From Verticillium longisporum (lineage: Eukaryota; Ascomycota; Sordariomycetes; Glomerellales; Plectosphaerellaceae), in NCBI GenBank assembly GCA_019188255.1, contig JAETXT010000003.1, positions 6,510,001 through 6,574,000 of the forward strand: a DNA stretch of 64,000 bases, read 5' to 3'. Of this stretch, positions 47,213 through 58,709 are shown in pieces. The position numbers were made by a program, and so were the translations under genes. Every line of letters starts with the position of its first letter. Position 1 is the stretch's first letter. The notes under the pieces were generated by a model. The model was not told the origin of the DNA and made no database searches. It saw nothing but the letters and a program-made list of their open reading frames with translations.

Positions 47213-48332
47213 GGTGATGGTATTTGTGGTTGGGGGTATCTAACGAAGAACTTCTTTCTCGGTTGCGCGACTGTGGTGGAGGCAGGTAGCAGGTCAGCGA
47301 TCGGTCACACCAGCAGAAGTGGACGAATAGGTCAAGGCGATGTGCGGTGCAGTGGTGCGGGACAAAGGGCGGGTGCGGGGGTCGAGGGCCGTAAGCAGGG
47401 CACGTACAGGAGACGAGGGGTATTTATCGTCTTCTGAGTCGTCGCAGGAATGATGTTGTGATCCAGTAACAGGATTACCAAAGCGTTGCTCCAAAGGTCG
47501 AGCCCTGTGCGTGATGCAAGACAAGACAGTAGAACGTGACTTTTGGGGGAGCGGGAGTGTTGGATGTGTGTTGGAGGGGGAAGAAGAGGGAAGGTGACGG
47601 ATGGCAAGCAAGGCAGCCGGCCAGCCTCTCAGCGGGCAATGAGTGAGGGAGGGGCAACTGCACCCGCACCTGACTCTTGCCTGTCACCACTCCCAAGCCA
47701 CTGCCCCAGCACTGAAGGAACCCAGATCGTCCTTTGCCCGTCAGGATTTTAGGCAGGGACCGGGATGGCCGGCCTATCCATAGAAATGAGGGGCACCGCC
47801 ACATGAATGGGATGACTTCGTCACGTGAGTCGCAGGCCTTAACTGATCCTTACCAATTTTCATAGCCATGTTGGTAATGTTTTATGGCTGATGAATCCTA
47901 GCTAAGCCACTTGTTTCTCGAGCCTTCTTCTCCATTATATCGCTTTCAACAACGCCTTCGCGTCACCGCATGGTCTTCACTGTCTTTCGTCGGAACATAA
48001 AGTACATTGTTTCTCATGAAGGTACCCAACATAAGATTTGTAACTAGGCAGCCACAGGACATAGTCGATTTTTCAGGTTTGAGGCCTCAGCACAACAAGG
48101 TTCGATGCGAGACCTGACTGCCCAACGCTGGCGCCAAGTCGGCTTTGGTTGGGCACTTCAAGGATGTACCTGATCTTGTTGTGCTCCCTTTCACGTCACA
48201 TGTGGCTCACCATACCTCTTCCGCGCCATGCACCTGATATTGGGGCTCGAGGTAAACCTTCTGTTCGTTGCGTCCATCGCTTACTGAGGCAACACAAGGA
48301 GTCCCTTACAGGCCTCAATAAACACTTCCAAT
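47213..48332. other. Intergenic region (Ubc4 promoter and GCDH 3' flank)
   Basis: 1.1 kb. The part next to the E2 gene is C/T-rich on the minus strand, as in promoters of strongly expressed fungal genes. No gene seen. Confidence 0.45.
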
Positions 48333-49751
48333 TTATACAAACGCCTGTACCCCCGTAATGGCCCGCCCTAGGATCAAGCCTAGCAAAGTTAACGTCAGCA
48401 TACGTTGCATAGTTGCAAGGCACAGGCCGAGCATTTGCCGATCACTTACTGTGTATGTCGCTCTGGCCCTCGTAGGTCTGCGTTACGAACAAATTCGCCA
48501 CATGTCGGCCAATAGCATACTCGTCGCTAACGGCGTTGCCTCCGAAGATCTCTTGAAGCACTCGAGCGTTCTGAAGGGCCCGGTCGCAGTTCTGGCGCTT
48601 CACCATGCTGATCATGTCAGGCGTGGCCTTGCCCTCATCCTTAAGCCTGCCGACTTGAATGGCCGCCAGCGTGCCATAAGCAGCGTCAGTACTGGCGTCA
48701 GCCAGCTTCTTCTGGACGAGTTGATACCGGGCTAGGGGATTCCCCTTGAACTGCTTCCTCTCGAGCGCATACGTCCTTGCTCTCGCGATGCAGTCTTCCA
48801 GAGCGCCCATAACGCCAAGGGCAATGCCGTACCGGGCACTGTTGAGGCACGAGAATGGCCCTCGAAGACCTTCAACTTCTGGAAACATATTCTCGTGAGG
48901 AACCGGACACTCTTCAAGCTGAATCATGCCTGTTATCGAAGCTCGGAGCCCGTTCTTGTCCTTGATAGGTGGCGTTTCCAGAGTGCCGGCTGGGCACTTG
49001 GATCTCTCAACCAGAAAGCCTCGGATTTTCCCTGTCTCCTGCAGCTTGGCCCATACCAAGAGTACGTCGGCAACGGGAGAGTTGGTAATCCACGTCTTGG
49101 CCCCCGATAAAGAATAATATCCCTTCTTAGATGGATGTGGTCTCGCAACAGTCTCCATGGATCCGGGATCACTGCCGTGGTTGGGCTCCGTCAAGCCGAA
49201 AGCGCCCAATGATTTTCCTTTCGCCATCTGAGGCAAGAACTTTTCTTTTTGCTCTTGACTTCCAAATTCGTTGATGCCTCCCATGACTAGTGACGACTGG
49301 ACAGACATGCCTGACCGGTATCCGCTGTCGACGCGTTCGACTGCGCGTGTGATTAGACCGCCGGCCACAGTCGACACGCCTGCACAACCGTACCCTTCGA
49401 TTGTGGCACCCAACAGGCCGAGCTCGCCCATCTCTTCGAGGATCTTTGTGTCATAGTTCTCGTCGCGATATGCCTCTGTGTGATGTTGTTAGTGTATGCG
49501 TTGCACAGCACCTCAGAACTGTACGTACGAAGCACACGAGGTAGCAACTGCTCTTGGCAATATCGCTCCGCAGTCTCCGAAATTGCCAGTTCCTCCTCAG
49601 TCAACAGCGTTTTAGATGTGAGGGGGTCTTGCCAATCGAAGACCGGCGCGGTGGAAGAGGAGGCAAACCTATTGCCAATTGTGACTGTAACTGCGGTTGG
49701 GGCCTTGGCCAGGGACGGCCTCACGAGTCTCGGTAGCATGGATCGCATCAT
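48333..49751 (-). CDS. Glutaryl-CoA dehydrogenase, mitochondrial
   Basis: Acyl-CoA dehydrogenase family flavoenzyme that converts glutaryl-CoA to crotonyl-CoA and CO2 in lysine and tryptophan breakdown, passing electrons to ETF. Three exons: 49751-49529, 49475-48450 and 48379-48333, giving 431 residues. A basic mitochondrial presequence ([16 protein letters not shown]) is followed by the N-terminal helical domain, the middle beta domain with [17 protein letters not shown] and the FAD-contact '[12 protein letters not shown]', and the C-terminal domain. The catalytic Glu lies in [19 protein letters not shown], the GCDH form of this motif. Intron 2 has a perfect GTAAGT donor and a GCTGAC branch. 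Substrate call rests on overall likeness to GCDH rather than other ACADs. Confidence 0.92.
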
Positions 49752-50515
49752 GATGGGCTTCTTCAATTGCTGTGGAGAATCGGTTCTCAATTTCTTGCTG
49801 GAGACGTGTTCGGGATGTTCATTGTCGAGCTCGCTGTCAGGTCAATGCTTAGGGGAATGTCCGAATCATTGCCCCGCCGTTAGCCGTACGACAGCATCCG
49901 AGGCACCGAGGCACGGTGATGAATGACATAGTAGTCCGTTATCGGACCTTATCGGACCTTGAATCTAGGTACCTTACGAGACTTCATTGGCATACCTGCC
50001 TCACATCGTGTAAATGATCGCAGGACTTCGGATTTGTGAAGGGTCTCTATTCGTGACCAGCTGGCCTACACCGACTTCTTGTGATTTCAAACAAACTCTC
50101 TGCGGAAGCCTTACCCTCGAGTAACAGTAAACTTGCTCCGCGACAGTACTGGTCCTTCGATTTGACGACAAGCCCCTGGTCAATCATGATCTGGACATCT
50201 AGTACAGCCACCCATGGTGCCTTCCGGAATTACCTGGGTAATTTCCCTTAGAGTTGGACTCACCTGCTCTCAAGACGAAGCTGCGCATATGTTTCGGTTC
50301 TTTGTCTCTGATAAAGCACGATTCCCTGCGCTTTCAATGGCATCCTTCCTATGATTTGGAGGCCGTCAGTCATGAGATGCAACCACGTCGACATTCTGAT
50401 TATCCCCCGTACTACTTCCTGATCGTAACGATTCTTGGTCAAGACACAGAGTCCTCCAGTTCATATTCATCTCACGCTGAATGGTATTTGAGATCTCGCA
50501 AAAGGATTCAAGAGG
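49752..50515. promoter_or_regulatory. Divergent region, may hold an upstream exon of the next gene
   Basis: 764 bp between the GCDH start and the first ATG of the next gene. The plus-strand frame from about 50300 to 50575 ('WYLRSRKRIQEDELLRFPGA') looks weakly coding and could be an additional 5' exon of the 50516 gene, in another frame. Not proven. Confidence 0.4.
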
Positions 50516-52811
50516 ATGAACTCCTGCGTTTTCCTGGCGCTGCACGACCTCCCTGCAGCACGCAGAACAGGCAATGATGGACATCCTGCCGAAGAGCATA
50601 ACATCGACGCGCAAAGAAAATGGAAAGACGTTGCGCTTTGTCCATTCGGCAACGATACGGAAGGGATTGATTGGGCTTTACATTGCTACATGCGGAAGGT
50701 TGTCGAAAATGTCAATCATATTAGACACGATCGTAAGGATCGTTGTCCGCCTCCCGAACAGTACGGTGACGTGCCAAGGCAGTACGCCCGGTTCAGCAGC
50801 GCCTCGTTTCGTCAAAAGGCTGTGAATAGACCTTACGTGGTGCGATGGGATATGCTGTTGGAATCAGCGAAACATGTCCATCCTAGCCGCAGAGTTGGGT
50901 ATGTGTCAGCGACTCGCGCACCGCAACAGATGCAAAACAGCAGAAGAAGGTCAACAGGGGAAGACCCGAAATGCATAAGAGCACCTAACAGGAATTTTCC
51001 AGTAGGTGCAGACCGTCGCCGCATCAGTCGGACGTCTGCGACACAGCATGCCGGCTCAGAAAGAAGACACTCACGATGGTCAAGTCTCAGTAGCCAGAAG
51101 GTTGGGTTCTTTAGTCATCCTTTATATCTCTCAATTTTCTAATTGATTCGTGTTTCAGGACTTTGTCGATGAAGATCCAACAGCGTGGGAAAGGCAACCC
51201 GAGCCCCAACTTGTTCCCTTAACACCAGTGTCGGGGGTTACACGGCAGTCAGGTTTCCGGCAGACGGTTGCTCAACATATTCGCCAGGTTGGAAATCTCC
51301 TTCGTCACGATCGACTTTCGAATCCCGAGAACGTTAAAGAATCTGAGCGTCCTGTATCTCCAGGGTGTGATCGAAGACGCATGGCTCGAGAGCCCCAGGA
51401 TGAACACTCATCGGACGAAACTAGCCCATTCCACACGCCGGCAGTCCAGGTATCAAAGTCTGGGAACTGTCCAAATCAGCCTCAGCATACCCAAGAACAT
51501 CAGATGACCACCCAAGCGATGCAAGCGGTAGAAAGTCTTACCATGGCCGGTCTCCTGTCTGCGACGGGAAACCTGGATCGATTATCTGAAGCATCACGAA
51601 CTCCCCCTCAAAGTTCTGAGGACCTGGACTTACCAAACAAGGTAACATCAACAACGACGCTGGAGATTTCGGCCACTTCAGTTAAAGAGAGTCGAGTCAG
51701 CAGAGGCACTTCTCCGTTGCCCGTCCTGGCTACTTCGAATGGAGAGCCTGCGCAAAACGACGAGGGACATGCGCGTGCGGCACAGCCTCTTAGAAGTACT
51801 TGTGACGAAGCATCCCAAGGATCGCTCTTGACTGGAGATCATGTTGGGAGTACTAGATTAGAACGGCCCAAACGCTAGTGGCAGTTCGGTCACTTTTATG
51901 TCCACGGACTAGATGACAAATTGTCACGCCAGGAAGGGGACAGAGAAGCTATTGGGCAAGGTTTCGAAATGCATCAAGCCGATACTGCCAGCAAAAACGA
52001 CTCCCTTCACAACGAAAGTCCGCTGACAGGCCAAGAGTCTCAGACGGGGCTGAATTACAAAGGCTGTGATGAGTTGCGAAACGATTGCTTGACCTCTGTT
52101 AGTTTCGAACGCGATTTCACGGGCATATTTGACGACTTGCATGGTCAAGCCAGGCGTAATCAACGTCGACCGTCCGAGCCTCGTATTATCAGAGGCCCTG
52201 AAACCAGACCCGGTAGACAGTCCCGGAAGATCGACTGGTCTTTGTTGCAAATCATACATGTCAAGGGAGGCTGGGTGGTCATTGAGCCATTCAGCGCAAC
52301 AGCGGAGCCGCAGATCTTTACGGACACGACAACTAAACACGAAGGGTTTTCGCCGGACCTTACTTCTTTGGGGGTTCTCCCTGGTGCCTACCAGGCTGTT
52401 GATCCACTGGTAACTTACATTCCACAATCTTCGGACTCAAGGGCTCTCAAGAAAGAGCGAAGTGAGATTCTCGCCCACGTAAAGAGGCACAGGGGTTCAC
52501 AGAACAACCTTGCCAAACTTTTGGGGACAAAGGACGAGGCTTCGACCGTAATATCTTGTGCCGACAATTGCGAAGATCGGATAGTTACTGCAAACAGTTC
52601 CTCCGATGTGAATGTAGCTCACGACGACTTTGTTGCAGATTACGTGGCGCAACTCGCGGAACGAAGCGTTTGTTTGTCTGCGGCCGATCTTCCTCTCGAT
52701 GGCGAAGTAATAGAGAGGCGCAACACATCCGGAACAGTTCTGATAAAAAAAGTAGGAGACAGACAGACGAGATCCAAGGATGGGTCTGATGATGCTGGTG
52801 GTTCCTCCTAG
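50516..52811 (+). CDS. Disordered protein of unknown function, frame crossed by one TAG
   Basis: Exon 1 (50516-51100) and exon 2 (from 51159) join in phase across a 58 nt intron with a GTTGGG donor and TTTCAG acceptor. Exon 2 stays open to 51876-51878, where a single TAG occurs, and then continues in the same frame to a stop at 52809-52811. The sequence right after the TAG (WQFGHFYVHGLDDKL) and the rest (296 residues from 51921) look like protein, so this is probably one gene of about 750 codons. A 42 nt intron (GTTGGG…TGGCAG, 51844-51885) would remove the TAG in phase, but that is very short. The only ordered-looking block is 'DWSLLQIIHVKGGWVVIEPF'. No domain recognised. Confidence 0.5.
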
Positions 52812-53091
52812 TCCACTTAGTCGGCGATCCTGCTAAACACCTAGGCTCAGTTCGATCCAAGCCTTGCGAGGTGTGAGGGCAATGCGTCACTGATAAACCA
52901 TACATATACCTTTGATCCGCTCCTAAAACAGACATCGCTCGGTATTAATATGGTATTTTTGCTAGAGGTATTGTTTCAAGGAGCAAAGCAAGTAAATTTA
53001 CTGCAACCAAAAAGCCAAATTGTCGGTACCTGACCTTGACCAATATCTCATTACAACAAAGTGACTTGTCTACTCCAAAAGGGTGTCTATT

Positions 53092-53886
53092 CTAATCAGC
53101 CGTCTTGATGCCTACCATTTCATACTCTCCTGTCCCGTCTCTTCCCCTACCTCGCCCCCTTCCCCTCGAAAACCCTTGCTCCTCATCGCCCTCTACTGGC
53201 CCCCCCCCGTTCAACTGCGAATTATCGCCCGCCCCAGATCTGCCACCAGTTCCATTACCACCGCCACCACCACTGCCGCCAAAGTAGATGGGGCGCAGCT
53301 CACGATATCTTGAGCCCCAGACGCCGAGCGCGGCGCATAATCCTGCAGATGCCATCATGCAGGCCCACCACATGGCGTTGCGGGGCACGCGACCCGTGTA
53401 CAGCGTTGTGATGACGAGATGAAGGGCATGAATGGTAACGGCAAAGTCGGGCACGAGCTTCGAGCGGGAAACGAGAAGGATAATGGCTATCGCCCTGTGT
53501 GTGTGTGTGCGCGCGCGCAGTGTCAGCCATTGGGGCATCTCCAGAGGTAGACTCTAAGGGAAACTCAAGGAGTCCGGGGCGGGGGGGAGAAGAAGCCGGA
53601 GGGTACTAGTAGAGGGAAGTGTCAAGAGAACGTACATGCAAAACCCGCCATCGAGGACCAAGACGAATCCACAGAGCCAGCCTTGTGTCGTGTCTCCCCT
53701 GACGGCATCCCAGCCGAAGACAACGTCAAGAGTAAACGAGATGCCGGCGACGAGGGCCGTGAAGAGCATGAGGATGATGGCGCCGACGTAGTAAAGGGCC
53801 TGCAGAGTCGCAATCTGAGTGGCGATCCTCAAGGGCGGGAGCTCGGCCATGGCGCCAGCGCGCGGCGGCCTCCTCCTGCGCGGCAT
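53092..53886 (-). CDS. SYS1: Golgi membrane protein Sys1
   Basis: Four-helix Golgi membrane protein that recruits the Arf-like GTPase Arl3/ARFRP1 and so the GRIP golgin pathway. Two exons (53886-53636, 53494-53092) give 217 residues. Family marks are 'ALYYVGAIILML' in helix 1, and 'SKLVPDFAVTIHALHLVITT LYTG' split over two segments with 'RYRELRPIYFG' at the end of the core. The C-terminal tail is Gly/Arg-rich (about 53110-53290) and longer than in yeast. The 141 nt intron is unusual: its 3' end is an alternating TG/CG tract instead of a pyrimidine run. A second Met 13 codons in (MAELPPLRI) could be the real start. It is divergent from COA6. Confidence 0.9.
53497..53519. repeat. (TG)n(CG)n alternating microsatellite in SYS1 intron
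   Basis: Perfect purine/pyrimidine alternation, TGTGTG…CGCGCG, placed just inside the intron 3' splice site on the minus strand. Such tracts can form Z-DNA and vary in length. Confidence 0.9.
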
Positions 53887-54436
53887 GGCGCTTTGCTGAG
53901 GAGGGACGTGTTGCGACAGGCAGTCAGGGGTTTTGGGGGGCGAGTTAGCTGAAGCCTTTGGTCGTCGAGGCTGCCGCTTGAGTCGTTACGGCAGGAGCAT
54001 GAGCGAGAGGAATACCAGCAGGGTGTGCGCTCCGAGAACACGCTTGCCGTATGCGTTTTTTGGAATCGAGCTGTATGTGATGGTGGTCAAGGATCGAGGG
54101 TGCTGGGCGCAGGGTCATTGGCACAAAGTCTAGCGCTGCGGACCTTCGCTCAAGGACGGCAAATGGACAGCTGGAACGTTGGCGTTCAAGGGCGCCACCC
54201 CAGATTCTCGGGAACGCTAGGCCCGATGAGCTCACCGCCCGAGTCCTGTCCCCCGAACCTTCCAAAATTTGGTCGAGCTTTGGAGGACATACAGACGTCC
54301 CCAGACGAACACCACTCCCGGAACATTGACCGACTCTCACGCCACTCTCACGACGACCGCTCTTGTCTGTGCCATTCACAAGCTGACAAACCGCCGACAA
54401 AAAAACAATTATTTCCCCATCCGATACCCGTCCATC
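53887..54436. promoter_or_regulatory. Shared SYS1/COA6 bidirectional promoter
   Basis: 550 bp between divergent ATGs of two housekeeping genes. The plus-strand leader of COA6 includes a C-rich then A-rich stretch (54395-54412) usual ahead of fungal starts. No specific operator identified. Confidence 0.5.
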
Positions 54437-54958
54437 ATGGCTCTCTTCTCCCGGTCCACGAGTGCCGACGACAAGCGCGCTGAGGAGGTCCGCACCGGCG
54501 CTGTAGCCCCCGACCGCAGCGAGCGCAAGAAGTGCTGGGAGGCCCGCGACAGTTACTTTGCCTGCCTTGACCGCTCCAACATCATCGACGCTGTCAAGGA
54601 AGACAAGGCCGCGCGCAAGGCCTGCCCGGCCGAAAACGAGCTGTTTGAGCGCGACTGCGCCACCGCGTGGGTACGTGGAGTCGCCTGATGTTAGGCCCGC
54701 CTGCCGGCACCCCCGTTTGCGCCCTCGCTTTGTGTGGAAGTGCATACTGACATGAGGACGCAGGTCAAGTACTTTAAGCAGTGGCGGGTGGCAGACATCC
54801 AGAAGAAGGCAAGGATAGCCCAGCTCGAAGCTGAGGGCGCCGTCAAGATGGATGTTACCACGTCCTTTACCGAAAACACCTCCGCTGGCACTACCGGCGT
54901 ACCAAAGGGGACAAGCAGGGAGGATATACAAGACATGCTGTCTTCTCGAAGGAAGTAA
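54437..54958 (+). CDS. COA6: Cytochrome c oxidase assembly factor Coa6
   Basis: Small intermembrane-space protein that helps deliver copper to the CuA site of cytochrome oxidase. Two exons (54437-54670, 54764-54958) give 142 residues. The CHCH-type core has Cys33 and Cys43 (C-x9-C in KKCWEARDSYFAC) and Cys63 and Cys74 (C-x10-C in CPAENELFERDC), the spacing special to Coa6/Cox6b-like proteins; 'WVKYFKQWR' follows at the exon junction. The C-terminal extension after 'AEGAVKMD' is low complexity. It has no cleavable presequence, as expected for Mia40 import substrates. Confidence 0.92.
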
Positions 54959-55670
54959 GAAAAAAAAGACAATGACCTCCATGTCATAGATCGATCCGAT
55001 GTGTGGATCACTGGACGCAACAAACCCTCCCCCCTTTGGGCGGGCTCGAGACACATCTCCACTACACGTTCGGCTGTACAATGTATTTTAATGTTACCTA
55101 TATGTGACTTGTAAGTTAAGGGCGGATACGTGGCGCCGTCTACGATGGAACGACTCGAAGTAGAAGTGATGAGGGACACCGTGTCGACAACGCACATCAC
55201 CAGGGCTGGGCTTCCTCATCAGGAATGAAGACGAATGAGTCAAATCATCTATTTAGAAATATGGAAAATCCCACCTGCTATCCCGACTCCTTGACTAACC
55301 TGCCAATTTGGCCTATGCTGTGCGCTCTGTAGCTCACTAATCGCTCCTGCTTTGCTACCCCTGAAACCATGTCGTGCTCAGTTCGCCATGAGCATTACAG
55401 TTGTTACATTAGAAAAAACAAGGAAAGCTTGGTGCAGCGGTGGTATCATCCATGCGCAGTACGGTGACAAAAGGAACAATAAGAAAACGGTAGATGAAGA
55501 ACTTTCGCTGGGCCGCCCCAGCATGGACGCCAATTTGGCACACGTCGATGACAGCCACAGCTGACTCGCCTGCAATGATGGGGAATGCAACAGAAGCCTT
55601 AAGCTGTCGGCACCAGTGGGATGCCTTTTACTGCCCTGGCTCGCACAGAATACTTGTCATGCTTCGCTCG
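54959..55670. other. Convergent intergenic region, no gene seen
   Basis: 712 bp between the 3' ends of COA6 and MSS4; A-rich just after the COA6 stop, consistent with a polyadenylation region. Confidence 0.5.
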
Positions 55671-58600
55671 CTATGCAAAGCCAAGTCGAGCTCTGGTTTC
55701 GGGCACAGTCTCGCCAGGCAGAGGTGGCAGATCCTTGTTCAAAGAGTCTTTGCTCAGCCTCGGCTGGAGCCCGAACGACTCATCTGGGTTGAAGGACTTG
55801 GAGTCGTTGCTCCTCGACTGTGTCATGGCACCGTATCCGCTGTCCTGACTCTCAGGCTTCAGGCCAGTTTTTGGTGGCGTGGGAGGAGCGTAGTTCCTGA
55901 ACCCCGGCAACTTGTTCAAGAAGTCGGGCTTTGCCGGCGTTGCAGGCCTATGTTCGTCGTCCCCATCGCGGCTGCGTCCTCCAATCGAGTGTGATTCGGC
56001 AGCTTCCTCGACAACAGGCAGGACTGGCTGCGTCTGTCCGGATTCCCGTCTGTCGGGTGCTGGTATCGTCGTCATGACCTTGTCTGGAACAGACTCTTCC
56101 GACGCACCACGCTCCGCTGACCTCTGTGCCACGAGCTCAGCCTTTTCAATAACCTCCTGCGCCTCGGGAGACTTTTGCCCACTTGGCAGAGGGGCTGGCG
56201 GCGGTTGATGGGAGGGCATGGGAGGCGCTGACGTCGAGTTGGATCGTCGCCGGGAGTTTGAACTTCTCCAGCTGGAGACACGTTGATTCTGATTATCGCT
56301 CACAACAGCAGCCGCTGCCTCTTCTTCTTGCTTTTGTTGCTTCTCGCGGGCAGCTTGCTCTGGTGACATAGTGATGCCCTCCACAAAATGGTAGAAACGA
56401 TCTCCGTATTGACTGGGAGGAGTGGCAGAGATTTGATTTCTATCATTTGTTAACCCCTTCCAGAAGTGTTCAATCTTTTTGATCATTCCGTACTACGTAC
56501 GTTAGCAAAAGTCAATATGCCACAAGAGTGCTGGTTAAACTTACGTGAGTCAGGCAGTCGATCACTCCCAGGTAGTAGATTTCGTCAGCTGGAGAGTTGT
56601 CTTCGTGTGTGGCTCGGAGGCCGCCGTCGTCCTGGTTGAAAATGAAGCCCGCTCTGTTGTGCGCTTCGTCTAACTCGTCCGGCATCTTGTTGGAGGCGCC
56701 CATGGGCACGGGCCGTTCTTGACGGATCATCTGCCTCAGTTCCTTGGCCTTTCGTGCGTTCTCCAACTTTGATGGCGTTCTCAGAAGCACCGACTGAGGC
56801 TCAGCATCGTCCTGTGTGGCGTCGCCACCGGGGTTGAACACCTGTAGAGTCTTGCCCCGCAAGTTTTCCTCGTTCCCCCTGGATACGTCGTGGATGCCAA
56901 CAAGGAGTGAGTAGTCCATTATCTTCAGCTTCTTCATAAGTGCGACGTCTCGGTTGAGCTGTTCCAGGAAAAGTCGTTTCTTCTGGATACCTAGCTCAAG
57001 AGAGCGTTGCCGCCTCAACCAGTTGAGATCCTTCATTGTGGCCCTTGGATTCTTGTCCAGATCCTCCTCGCGATAATCACGACCAATAGTCGAGCCTTTG
57101 AGATCGAAGGTGGAGTGGATATCCCGGTGCGGCGGGAAAAGATTGTTCATGACAACGAAATGGATCTTCTTGCCATAGGGCATCTTGACACGGTGAAGGC
57201 CATAAAATTGAGACAGCAAAGTGTTGGGGTTGTCGCTGACATGCTGGTAATAATCCTTGAGAATTTTGCGAAGAAACTTGTGTTCGGCATGATGGATGGT
57301 CTTGATGATGTACTTGTAGTCCCTAGAGAAGTAGAAAAAGCTTCCGCTCTTGCCCGGAGAACCGAGCTCGGAAAGTATGTACTTTCCGGTGAGAGACATG
57401 AGATAGTCTGCAGGGTCAAGTCGGAAAAGTGAGCGCAGCCGACGGAAGACCCATGGTGCGTAGTCCTTAAACTTGAAGTCGTACTTGGCCGACGGGACAA
57501 GTTCATTGCCAGCACTGAATGGGTTAGCCTATCTCGTATCGTAGAAAAGGGCGTTCGAGGACCTACATGTCAAAGGTGGACTTTTGTTTGGCAACGAAGT
57601 CGGCATCGGTGGGTGGTCTGTCAAGCTTGGCGTTCGTACGCGACACGGAGACACGGATGCCTGTAAGCATGTTGTATGCCGTGACCCAGTTGGCATGATG
57701 CTCGTCGACTTTGGTACCAACAAGCACACGATCGTCATCTTCCTCTTCCTTCTTCTTTCTCTTGCTTGCCCTTTTCTGGCGGTAGGCTTCTGCCCAGCGA
57801 AGGGCGTCCTCGTCGGGCACTACGTCATCGCGCGGCGCATCGGACTGCAGTGACCTTGTGTTCCTGCGTCCTAGACTGAGCGATGCCCTACGAACTCCTG
57901 CCGTCGCCGCCGTGGGGGAGAACCGACCGCTTGCAAAAGCCGTGTCGTGTCCGTCTTTAGAACTCCTGCCTGGCTGCACCTTAGGCACTTCAAGGGTGTG
58001 TCTTTGCTTCAGGCCAGTGTTGGGGGGTACCTGCAAAGATGAAGAGGTATCGGCGCCATTTGCTTCGTAGATGGGAGGAGACGAGAAACGATGTGGTGAA
58101 TGGGTGTTGCGAGCCTCCAGGATCGCCGAGGCAGAAGCCGTGTTGCGGGCCGGGGTGGTTGGTTCAGTACTTTGGTCGTGTTGAGGGAACGTCGTCTCGG
58201 AGGGCTTGTGTCAAACTAGCACCGGACGAAGGTTGTACGTTGCCGTTTTTGGTTGGAGGCGGAGGCGCTGTTCTATCGGGCATCTTGACGACGCTGCCAT
58301 TTTGAATGGGGGGCGGAGCGCCGTTTTCCCTCTGCTGCGTATCGTGGTTTGTGTAATGATCGCCATTGTCCTCATATCCTCCGCCGTTGACCGATCTGCC
58401 GTGAGGCAACGAGCTCATACTGGTAGGTCTGGTGCCATTCACCTGTGCGGGGCAAGAGTCGGAGGAATCGGAAGCGGGAACGGAAGAAAAGGAGCTTTCG
58501 TCAAAACCGTCATCCAGGTGTGGAGGAGAGATGTGTTTGCCGAGGACTAGAGGATGGGTGTGGCCATTCGTGTCGTGACCGCCGTGTTTGCTCTTGGCCC

Positions 58601-58709
58601 CCAGGCTAAGCGTGTTGCTCGGATCAAGGTCCAGGAAGTCGGTATCGGACGAATAGACCGGTGCTTTCTCGTGCGTCAAGAATGTGGGCATGGTCGTACA
58701 GATTTGCAT
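55671..58709 (-). CDS. MSS4: Phosphatidylinositol-4-phosphate 5-kinase Mss4/Its3 (one apparent frameshift)
   Basis: Plasma-membrane kinase that makes PI(4,5)P2, needed for actin, cell-wall signalling and endocytosis. Exons on the minus strand: 58709 to 57567 (with a break), 57514-56545 and 56492-55671. The N-terminal third is disordered. The kinase core has 'LGSPGKSGSFFYFSRD' (glycine-rich loop), 'DLKGSTIGR' and 'IMDYSLLVGIHD', all family signatures, and ends with 'IDCLTHYGMIKKIEHFWKG' across the last intron. The C-terminal 230 residues are Pro/Ser-rich. Near 58171-58173 the frame changes: dropping one base of AAA in CCAAAGTACTGAACC joins VPSTRP to STEPTTPARNTASAS. No good intron was found there. 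The start could also be the Met six codons in (MPTFLTHEK). Confidence 0.9.
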
